Part shown: positions 49,126 to 54,832 of the stretch, piece by piece | Numbering within the stretch: the first letter of the stretch is position 1 | Layout: every line of letters begins with the position of its first letter | IMG/VR virus record: IMGVR_UViG_3300025669_000038 | Location: 1-55,243 of that record | DNA: 55,243 nucleotides | From: a virus | Strand: one strand, 5' to 3' | Position numbers and translations under genes: made by a program | Notes under the pieces: model-generated | Told to the model about the DNA's origin: nothing | Database searches by the model: none | What the model saw: the letters and a program-made list of their open reading frames with translations, nothing else

Positions 49126-49230
49126 TCACCCCTTATTTCGGTTTGATGCGTCCATGCAAAGCGCTATACCGCCGAATACTGAGAAGATGATTACAGCTAT
49201 TCCGAGCAGTCTCCAGAATACGTCCATCAT
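49126..49230 (-). CDS. 34-residue single-span membrane peptide
   Basis: The ATG at 49230 follows GGGAGGGA and overlaps the preceding stop (ATGA). MMDVFWRLLGIAVIIFSVFG is a membrane helix, followed by a short polar tail. Function unknown. Confidence 0.5.
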   Translation of the reverse strand: MMDVFWRLLGIAVIIFSVFGGIALCMDASNRNKG

Positions 49231-49610
49231 TCCCTCCTTCCTATGTCCGGTCCATCAGCTAACTTCATACAAGCCGCCGCGATCTCTCTCAACAGTATGC
49301 CAGCCTCCTCTCCCTTTCTGCCGGCCTCCTCGAGCCTGACTGCGCGCCATCGTTCTGCGAGAATGTCCTCAACAGTTTGCCAGATGTTCCTACCTTCGCA
49401 CGTCTTCTCTGCTGCTACGACAACATCATCCCACGATCCAAGACGTGTATATACTGCATGGATTTCCGTTGTTGTTGCAATAGTCGTCACCGCGATCGCT
49501 CTCTCGATGCGCTCTCTCATCAAATCTGACGTGCTCGGCTCAGGTCTCAGCTTCTCAAGCGCCTTTATGGCTTCGTGGTATCGTCTGCATTGCTTAGAAA
49601 GGTCCATCAC
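49227..49610 (-). CDS. Hypothetical helical protein
   Basis: The 127-residue product starts at GTG 49610 (GTGA overlap) or ATG 49607. It is helical throughout (SKQCRRYHEAIKALEKLR, AERWRAVRLEEAGRKGEEAG). It is the second gene of the unit behind early promoter 4. No family recognised. Confidence 0.5.
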   Translation of the reverse strand: MMDLSKQCRRYHEAIKALEKLRPEPSTSDLMRERIERAIAVTTIATTTEIHAVYTRLGSWDDVVVAAEKTCEGRNIWQTVEDILAERWRAVRLEEAGRKGEEAGILLREIAAACMKLADGPDIGRRE

Positions 49611-49792
49611 TGCGCCCTTGTGATCTTGAGATAGGTTTCGTTGCCGTCCGTCTTCAGCTCAACCCGTGCATCATCTCCAACTCGCAGATTCACGAGATCT
49701 TGAAACGCTGGCGGAATCGTTACCATCGCACTGCCGCCTTGGTCGCGAACCTTGCGGATCTGTCCTGCCTTCTTGTCTTCTGGCTTACTCAT
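49607..49792 (-). CDS. AbrB/MazE-fold DNA-binding regulator
   Basis: The start at 49792 follows GGAG with six-base spacing. The 61-residue product has IRKVRDQGGSAMVTIPPAFQ followed by LRVGDDARVELKTDG, the swapped-hairpin pattern of AbrB, MazE and SpoVT proteins, which bind DNA as dimers. It is the first gene after early promoter 4, so it could control that promoter family. An antitoxin role is less likely because no toxin gene is adjacent. Confidence 0.75.
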   Translation of the reverse strand: MSKPEDKKAGQIRKVRDQGGSAMVTIPPAFQDLVNLRVGDDARVELKTDGNETYLKITRAQ

Positions 49793-49849
49793 TTTCAGCT
49801 CCTCGTTCTGTTGGGGCACCGATCCTCCTGAGTTCTGTGTCCATGCTTC

Positions 49850-49882
49850 ATACTACCACGATTCGATAGGTTTGTCAAGAGG
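49850..49882 (-). promoter_or_regulatory. Early promoter 4 with tandem CCTCTYGA element
   Basis: TTGACA (49873-49878) and TAGTAT (49850-49855) are 17 bp apart. CCTCTTGA (49875-49882) is followed 12 bp later by CCTATCGA (49863-49870), one change from the other three promoters. It would start transcription near 49843, just upstream of the AbrB-fold gene. Confidence 0.78.
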
Positions 49883-49901
49883 CCACCTTATGCCTCCCTC
49901 A

Positions 49902-50075
49902 TCATGTTGCCGATGAATGCGAATGCCCCCCGACAGCGATGAGGGGGCCTCCTGCAATCCACCACCATCCAACGAACATCAGCCTGATGCCGCAGACCAT
50001 GACCACGAACCACGCGACTAACCATCGGCTCCTGTTCATGTGCCTTCCAACCCAAGCGTCAACCCTTTTGAACAT
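49902..50075 (-). CDS. 57-residue membrane protein
   Basis: The ATG at 50075 follows GGAGGCGCTAC. After a basic N-terminus the product has hydrophobic segments rich in Trp and Val (WLVAWFVVMVCGIRLMFVGW, then WIAGGPLIAVGG), probably two spans, and ends HSHSSAT. Function unknown. Confidence 0.5.
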   Translation of the reverse strand: MFKRVDAWVGRHMNRSRWLVAWFVVMVCGIRLMFVGWWWIAGGPLIAVGGHSHSSAT

Positions 50076-50325
50076 GTAGCGCCTCCTCGTATAGAAACGC
50101 CGCCTTCGCTTCGTCTGATAGAACCTTGAACCGCTCCCACATATCCCAGAAACCTTTTGGCGTATTCTTACGTGGATCAAGGTCCGATCTGCGCAATGGC
50201 ATCGGTCCGTGGTAGCGATGCACCTCGAATAGAAACCCGCCGTACTCGTAGATCGGATGGAAGCCGCATACAAAACCATCAGGTACGCCTGGCTTGTCGC
50301 TTTTTAGTCGTAGGCACGGCGCCAC
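50059..50325 (-). CDS. Hypothetical protein
   Basis: The 88-residue product starts at GTG 50325 after GAGGAG. It has FVCGFHPIYEYGGFLFEVHR and a helical C-terminus (DMWERFKVLSDEAKAAFLYE). It overlaps both neighbours. No family recognised. Confidence 0.5.
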   Translation of the reverse strand: MAPCLRLKSDKPGVPDGFVCGFHPIYEYGGFLFEVHRYHGPMPLRRSDLDPRKNTPKGFWDMWERFKVLSDEAKAAFLYEEALHVQKG

Positions 50326-50549
50326 TCCTCCTCGAATAGGTCGAGTAGCTCTACAAGAACCGCGTCCGCCTTGGAGGTCAACATGCTAGAGCCAGAACGA
50401 ACGCTCTCGATCTTCTTTCTCACTGGCTTAAGCTTCGCGGTGATGACTTCAATCATCCCTGCATCGTCAAGCCCGCCATCGTGCGTTAAGTTATGCTTGC
50501 CTTCTATCTCTCTGATAGTTGCGACGATCTCACTCGCTATCTTCATCAT
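50304..50549 (-). CDS. Small helical protein
   Basis: The start at 50549 overlaps the stop of the HNH-like gene (ATGA). The 81-residue product begins MMKIASEIVATIREIEGKHN and is helical throughout. No family recognised. Confidence 0.5.
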   Translation of the reverse strand: MMKIASEIVATIREIEGKHNLTHDGGLDDAGMIEVITAKLKPVRKKIESVRSGSSMLTSKADAVLVELLDLFEEEWRRAYD

Positions 50550-51487
50550 TCCTCCCCATCCGTTTCTTGCTCGATCTCGCTCAGGTCGTGGACGCAATCC
50601 TTGCCCTTGATGATCGAGCTTGACCGCATCAAAACCGTTGGCTTGATCCCTGCTTTCTCAATCATCCTGTCTGCCTCAAGTTCGTCCTTAGCTCTGAACG
50701 TGTGGATCGTCACGTCTCCCACGAGCGCCTTGAAAGGCGACGTCCCGTCTTCGCCCGGATACTTGTTGTTGTACTGTGACCACGCTTCTGCAGGAGGCAA
50801 TTCCGCGAACCATCCGGCGATCTCCTTTAACTCTGAAGCCGGAACGCTGCGGATCTTGTCCAGCACGTGAATCGAAACGCCTTCTGCGATGTCCATGATG
50901 TCAGACATCATCAACGCAACTCGCACCCGCTTCTTGGCCTCTTGACTCGACAGGCCAAGCTCTGACGTAATCTCCAGATAATCGACTGCGGCGTTAACCG
51001 CTTTTGCGATTCCTTTTTCCTTGATCCAACGAATAGTCTCAGCGGCTCCCATTGCGCTTTTACGTTCGGTCGCGAGCTGTGATCTCAGCGTTTTGTACTG
51101 TTCCTCGGTCTGCTTCCACGTCCATTTGTTGTAGAACCACAGTTCGTGTGGCAGCACTTCTATTTCAGATGGCGTGTAGATCACCATCCGGCCACGCTTG
51201 TCTTTGCCGTCCTTGTCGAATCCGTCACCACCATCAGGCTTGCCGGTAGCTCGCTCGAACGCTTCCCACTCCCACAAACCGTTAGGCCGAAATCTAGCGT
51301 GGCAAGCCGAGCATGATGCTTCCACATTTCCTGGCTGATTCAGCACGTGCGATGACAGTAGCCCGCCAATCCCTTGATGAACTCGATGGCTGATCTCTGT
51401 CGCCTTGACTGGCTCTGTGTGCCAGAACTGACATAGGCCGTCTGCGGCCTTCATCACTTTCTTGCGTACTGCTGCACTAACAGCCAT
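50546..51487 (-). CDS. HNH-like endonuclease domain protein
   Basis: The 313-residue product has ADGLCQFWHTEPVKATEISH, then HRVHQGIGGL and VEASCSACHARFRP, the His and CxxC pattern of an HNH nuclease in the first 70 residues. The remaining 240 residues are helical and of unknown function (KWTWKQTEEQYKTLRSQLA; LDKIRSVPASELKEIAGWF). It could act on host or phage DNA or in packaging, though it is far from the terminase genes. Confidence 0.65.
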   Translation of the reverse strand: MAVSAAVRKKVMKAADGLCQFWHTEPVKATEISHRVHQGIGGLLSSHVLNQPGNVEASCSACHARFRPNGLWEWEAFERATGKPDGGDGFDKDGKDKRGRMVIYTPSEIEVLPHELWFYNKWTWKQTEEQYKTLRSQLATERKSAMGAAETIRWIKEKGIAKAVNAAVDYLEITSELGLSSQEAKKRVRVALMMSDIMDIAEGVSIHVLDKIRSVPASELKEIAGWFAELPPAEAWSQYNNKYPGEDGTSPFKALVGDVTIHTFRAKDELEADRMIEKAGIKPTVLMRSSSIIKGKDCVHDLSEIEQETDGEE

Positions 51488-51496
51488 GGTCCTCCT

Positions 51497-51721
51497 CTAG
51501 GGCGCGGATACGAAGGATGATCCCGTTGGGCGGTGGAATTCATGCCGACTGACTTCCTTCCCTTCACGCATAACTAGAACGTAGCCTACATGGAACTCAC
51601 ACATGTCTCCTTTCTCGACGGGAATGTTCACCTTGTAGTCAATCTGGCCGTTCGTGGTCTGGGCTGTGATCCCGGTGATAGCTCCGCTAAGTCCTACTTT
51701 TCCTTCCTGTACTTTCATCAT
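51497..51721 (-). CDS. Hypothetical small beta protein
   Basis: The start at 51721 follows AAGGAGATGGG. The 74-residue product has GAITGITAQTTNGQIDYKVN and EFHVGYVLVMREGKEVSRHE, alternating beta strands. No family recognised. Confidence 0.5.
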   Translation of the reverse strand: MMKVQEGKVGLSGAITGITAQTTNGQIDYKVNIPVEKGDMCEFHVGYVLVMREGKEVSRHEFHRPTGSSFVSAP

Positions 51722-51738
51722 CCCATCTCCTTTTTTGG

Positions 51739-52053
51739 TCACACATCGAAGCGCAACTGCCCTTGTTCTGTCGGCGGTTCAATCTTCACAAGCCGATAGT
51801 ACCAATGGATTCCCCGCCGCTCTCTCTCCAACTTCACTCTGGCTAGCCGTTCCGATCCAAGGTAGTAGTCACCATCAGGAAGCTGCTGCCTGATATGCGA
51901 TGTCCGTGTAGACAAAGCGTGAGTCTTCGCGACTTCAGCGAGAGTGCTGCCAATGAACCACCTTCCTAGGCTTTCTTCGAGATGCCGGAAGATCTTCGCA
52001 GTCGCATTCGTTCTGTACGTCCCGTCAGGATTCACCAGCTTGCATACGCTCAT
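51739..52053 (-). CDS. Possible DNA-binding protein
   Basis: The 104-residue product has TAKIFRHLEESLGRWFIGST and LAEVAKTHALSTRTSHIRQQ, which could form a helix-turn-helix, followed by a beta wing (GDYYLGSERLARVKL). A winged-helix regulator is possible but not certain. Confidence 0.45.
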   Translation of the reverse strand: MSVCKLVNPDGTYRTNATAKIFRHLEESLGRWFIGSTLAEVAKTHALSTRTSHIRQQLPDGDYYLGSERLARVKLERERRGIHWYYRLVKIEPPTEQGQLRFDV

Positions 52054-52067
52054 CCGAACACGCTCCT

Positions 52068-52313
52068 TTACTCTCCGGGCGCGTGGTTAAGTACTTTGCC
52101 GCCTAGCGGCGTTCCGCCCATCCATGACCTGCCTCCATGCTTCTCTCTATATGACTTCTCGGCGTCTCTCAACGCGATGTAGTCAATCGGCGGTAATCCA
52201 AGAGACGCTCTGAAAGCATTGAATCCATCCGCAACCTGTTTGCTCTCTGCCAAGACATCGAGAGCAAGATCTTTCACGTATTCTCCGTGGTACCCGTCTT
52301 CTGGAATAGCCAT
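52068..52313 (-). CDS. Hypothetical protein
   Basis: The 81-residue product begins MAIPEDGYHGEYVKDLALDV and has FRASLGLPPIDYIALRDAEK. Mainly helical with a glycine-rich end. It lies directly behind the replication genes. No family recognised. Confidence 0.5.
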   Translation of the reverse strand: MAIPEDGYHGEYVKDLALDVLAESKQVADGFNAFRASLGLPPIDYIALRDAEKSYREKHGGRSWMGGTPLGGKVLNHAPGE

Positions 52314-52316
52314 TTC

Positions 52317-52505
52317 TCATTCCACCTTTCTCAATGGATCGTAATGCCAGCACGTGGGAATGAGGCAGTGGTATCCGGATCCGCCGTCATCATATTGAAC
52401 ATGCACGTTGTGGAAGCCATCTACTTCGTCAACTGTTCCAACATTGCCGTCATTATCCGCAACTTGATCGCCAACTTTCGGTAAGGACAGATACGGTTTA
52501 TCCAT
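52317..52505 (-). CDS. Small SH3-like protein
   Basis: The start at 52505 follows GGGAGGATGTG. The 62-residue product has LSLPKVGDQVADNDGNVGTV and VHVQYDDGGSGYHCLIP, a pattern of short strands like small SH3/KOW barrels. The gene before it has a similar layout, so the two may be related. Function unknown. Confidence 0.5.
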   Translation of the reverse strand: MDKPYLSLPKVGDQVADNDGNVGTVDEVDGFHNVHVQYDDGGSGYHCLIPTCWHYDPLRKVE

Positions 52506-52518
52506 CACATCCTCCCTT

Positions 52519-52677
52519 TTACCTGCCCGGCATCTCTTCAATCTCGCGTGTGAAATAGTACGACTCTCTCCCGTCTTTTAGCTGAACGAGCCAAACACAG
52601 CACCTCTCCTCAGGTTGTTCCTTGCCGACAATGATGCCGTAGCCGTCCGCTGTCTTCACTTGTGATCCGATGTTCAT
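52519..52677 (-). CDS. 52-residue SH3/KOW-like protein
   Basis: The ATG at 52677 overlaps the stop of the helicase-loader gene (ATGA). The product begins MNIGSQVKTADGYGIIVGKE and has CVWLVQLKDGRESYYFTREI. Turns at GxG and alternating strands suggest a small barrel like the next gene. Function unknown. Confidence 0.6.
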   Translation of the reverse strand: MNIGSQVKTADGYGIIVGKEQPEERCCVWLVQLKDGRESYYFTREIEEMPGR

Positions 52678-53264
52678 TCCGCATCCCTTCTATCATCCCC
52701 GCGCAAAGAAAGCATCTTGCACGACCCTCGCCACCTAGACAGAACTCGATCTCCGTATCTCTTTGCCATCTCTGGAGCGTCAAGATTAGTTGTGACCATG
52801 ATAGGCTTTTCGTTCTCCCATCGATAATCAAAGATTGCCTGCAACGCTACCCAGATGAAGTCGCTGCCAACCTTCTCGTACTCAGTGCCTAGATCGTCGA
52901 TGAATAGAACGTCAGCTGCATTCGCATCTCCAACTGGATCAGTAAAGTCTACAACTGACGACCGGACCGCATTTGCTAGATCATTGGCCTTCCAATAGAC
53001 GTATCTTCGGTAAGGCGAATAGGATTCAAGACCATCCTCCAGTTCTCTCATGACAGGAATGTTAGCAGCCTCTATATCGTTCAGCGTAGAAATGATGATA
53101 TGAGTTTTGCCAGTACCTACTGGACCGCTTATGATGAGTCCGCCTATCTCCTCAGACACGATCTTCTTCGCATGCTCAACGGTTGATTTGTTAGCAGAAT
53201 TCACATTGCACGTTTCTAGAGATACGTTCTTGAACCGCGAGCCAATCTTTGATCCGAGTATCAT
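52674..53264 (-). CDS. DnaC/IstB-like helicase loader
   Basis: The start at 53264 lies three bases after the initiator stop and follows GAGGAG; it gives 196 residues beginning MILGSKIGSRFKNVSLETCN. Walker A is GPVGTGKTH near residue 50, Walker B VLFIDDLG near 120, and a VTTNL sensor near 160. The protein should load the replicative helicase at the origin, together with the initiator encoded directly upstream. No phage helicase gene was found, so the host helicase is the probable partner. Confidence 0.82.
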   Translation of the reverse strand: MILGSKIGSRFKNVSLETCNVNSANKSTVEHAKKIVSEEIGGLIISGPVGTGKTHIIISTLNDIEAANIPVMRELEDGLESYSPYRRYVYWKANDLANAVRSSVVDFTDPVGDANAADVLFIDDLGTEYEKVGSDFIWVALQAIFDYRWENEKPIMVTTNLDAPEMAKRYGDRVLSRWRGSCKMLSLRGDDRRDAE

Positions 53265-53265
53265 A

Positions 53266-54135
53266 TCACTCCTCGTCGAACTTGAAGTCGTTTGGATCTC
53301 TGGTTTTCGATCTGTTCGGTTCGCCGTTACGGGATGGCTTCTTCGGCTTATCCCAGTCTTCCCAGTGACGATCCGGCCCAATGAATGTCGCCGCTCGCTT
53401 GATGAACTTAGGCTCAGCACCATCAGCGATACAGAACTCACGGTAATGCTTGGCCGCTTGAATGATTACAGATGGATCAACTGGCTTGTGGCCGTTCTCT
53501 TTCCCTGGGCGTCCATTCACAGTTGTAGTCGTCCATGCCTTTCGCGCCTTCGTCTTTTCTTCGCTGCGCTTCATTGCCAAGAATTCTTTCCAGAAGACTT
53601 CAAAGAGATCAGTCGAACCTTTTTCGACCAATAGTTTCTTTGGGTCTGGGTCTAGTCTTGTCTGGGTCTTGTCTGGGTCTAGGTCTAGAGGTACGTTTAC
53701 GGTACGTTTACGGTACGTAGACGTTACGTATTCTGAAAGTGCCTGTTCTTCTAGGTTTGAAGGCTCTCTCGGGAACCTATCATCAGGTGCTATGTCCTTC
53801 CTGAATCTCCTCCGTGAATTGATCAAATGGAGGTATTCTGTACCATTAACGGAATAGGTTGCTGCGATAGGTCCGACCGTACACGTAACGAGTTCGTTAC
53901 GCCAACGGGCCGTTTCCGTTACGTTTATCTCGCCATTAGACCAACGATGAGGAAACAGCGTAGCCAACAGCATTTTAGGATCAGCGTAGTAGTTGCCATA
54001 ATCGTCAGCCTGGGCTATAAGGCGGGTGAAAAGAGTCTCTGCGCCAAGCGACAGCGCATTGACCTTCTCGCTGAATGGATAGGATTTGAGTAGTGGATTC
54101 CATGGTTCGCGTTTTGTGGTACCTTTCGCTGGCAT
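53266..54135 (-). CDS. Replication initiator (phage O/DnaD-type)
   Basis: The 289-residue product has SLGAETLFTRLIAQADDYGN and a winged-helix-like N-terminal domain ending near EYLHLINSRRRFRKD, typical of phage replication organisers. A repeat-containing linker (DLDPDKTQTRLDPDPKK) follows, then a C-terminal domain with FWKEFLAMKRSEEKT. The loader gene follows at once. The linker and preceding codons hold DNA iterons, as in lambda gene O, where the origin lies inside the initiator gene. Confidence 0.75.
   Translation of the reverse strand: MPAKGTTKREPWNPLLKSYPFSEKVNALSLGAETLFTRLIAQADDYGNYYADPKMLLATLFPHRWSNGEINVTETARWRNELVTCTVGPIAATYSVNGTEYLHLINSRRRFRKDIAPDDRFPREPSNLEEQALSEYVTSTYRKRTVNVPLDLDPDKTQTRLDPDPKKLLVEKGSTDLFEVFWKEFLAMKRSEEKTKARKAWTTTTVNGRPGKENGHKPVDPSVIIQAAKHYREFCIADGAEPKFIKRAATFIGPDRHWEDWDKPKKPSRNGEPNRSKTRDPNDFKFDEE
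53641..53735. repeat. Iteron cluster inside the initiator gene (candidate origin)
   Basis: On the plus strand four adjacent 11-bp units begin at 53692, 53703, 53714 and 53725: TACGTTTACGG twice, TACGTAGACGT and TACGTATTCTG. The period is close to one helix turn. The adjoining 53641-53691 holds a second degenerate series built on GTCTGGGTCT and GTCTAG. The layout resembles the iterons of lambdoid origins. Confidence 0.7.
53884..53901. repeat. Inverted repeat related to the iterons
   Basis: CGTAACGA and TCGTTACG form an 8-bp inverted repeat with a 2-bp centre inside the initiator gene, about 150 bp from the iterons. CGTTACG also occurs at 53722-53728 and 53917-53923. The site may be bound by the same initiator protein. 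Confidence 0.5.
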
Positions 54136-54221
54136 TCCTTCATCTCCCCTTTGGATAAGAGTGTGTGGGACGGCCTGCCTTCCAAAGACAGGCGCTGGCG
54201 CCTAGGTCAAGCCGCCCCACT
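54136..54221 (-). other. Structured 5' leader of the replication operon
   Basis: GTGGGGCGGC (54211-54220) pairs with GCCGTCCCAC (54165-54174), a 10-bp stem starting within one or two bases of the predicted transcript start. Inside it, AGGCG/CGCCT (90-94 with 199-203 of 54100) and GCCTGTCTT/AAGGCAGGC (54185-54193 with 54173-54181) share bases and so exclude each other. A leader that can switch fold may regulate translation of the initiator. No known riboswitch class is recognised. Confidence 0.5.
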
Positions 54222-54227
54222 ACCACA

Positions 54228-54256
54228 ATTATAGCATCCTACACGCTAGAATCCAA
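54228..54256 (-). promoter_or_regulatory. Extended -10 promoter of the replication operon
   Basis: TTGGAT (54251-54256) and a perfect TATAAT (54228-54233) are 17 bp apart on the minus strand, with TGC directly before the -10 (extended -10). The start would be near 54221, about 86 nt before the initiator ATG. The CCTCTYGA repeat is absent, so it is controlled differently from the four early promoters. Confidence 0.8.
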
Positions 54257-54301
54257 TATCCAAACCGCGACATAGAACACGGCCACCACCTCGTAGGGCG
54301 A

Positions 54302-54325
54302 ACGCCCCCAACCGCCAAGGGGCGT
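54302..54325. other. GC hairpin between SWIM gene and replication promoter
   Basis: ACGCCCC and GGGGCGT form a perfect 7-bp stem over a 10-base loop in the 232-bp intergenic region 54136-54367. Without a U tract it is not a clear terminator. It may limit read-through from the recombination genes or belong to a regulatory site. The rest of the gap holds the promoter and leader. Confidence 0.4.
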
Positions 54326-54367
54326 CCATGTGTGCGGAAGTCAAACATCGGCGGTTGATTTGTGTGC

Positions 54368-54832
54368 CTACTCTTTTGCCATCTCATCCTGCGCCGCCTT
54401 TCGTGCTAACATCACTGTTCCATCAACGAGCATCTGCATACCAGCATTGATTTTTTGTTGACCATCAGCAATTAGTTTCAGAGCGGCGATAGATGCGTCT
54501 GGATTGAGAGTCCCAGGCGCTGACGCGGGGGATGGTTTGTCTTCAGATTTCTCTTGCGGCGGTTTGTCCTTCGTGACAATCCCTTTGGCTACCGCATACT
54601 GGGCTACCAAATGCCAGCACAACTTCGTCGCTGGGCACATGCACGTGCCATTCAGAATGGACTTGTCTCCAGGGTCTTTTTTGTGCGGCTCGAGATGTGT
54701 CGTATGCACGTCTTCTGGATTCGTCTTCGACTGGACGTAGGCTAGCCCTTTCTCATCCAACGTGACCAGCTCGATCACGTTGGATGGGAGACTCGATATC
54801 TTCGCTAGGATGTCGGCCACGAGGATCTTCAT
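54368..54832 (-). CDS. SWIM-type zinc-finger protein
   Basis: The ATG at 54832 overlaps the nuclease stop (ATGA). The 154-residue product has NGTCMCPATKLCWHLVAQYA, a CxCx5CxH unit matching the SWIM zinc-finger pattern, near residues 63-75. A Pro/Ser/Lys-rich linker and a C-terminal helix (ADGQQKINAGMQMLVDG) follow. SWIM domains occur in recombination and DNA-binding proteins. Coupling to the nuclease suggests a partner in recombination. Confidence 0.65.
   Translation of the reverse strand: MKILVADILAKISSLPSNVIELVTLDEKGLAYVQSKTNPEDVHTTHLEPHKKDPGDKSILNGTCMCPATKLCWHLVAQYAVAKGIVTKDKPPQEKSEDKPSPASAPGTLNPDASIAALKLIADGQQKINAGMQMLVDGTVMLARKAAQDEMAKE

Noticed and set aside
49920-49955. GGGGGG/CCCCCC hairpin near the end of the small membrane gene
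   Set aside because: It falls inside codons for a Gly/Pro-rich tail and has no U tract.
52674-53441. Long form of the helicase loader starting at 53441
   Set aside because: The extra 59 residues are low-complexity and overlap the initiator; ATG at 53264 has the proper ribosome site.
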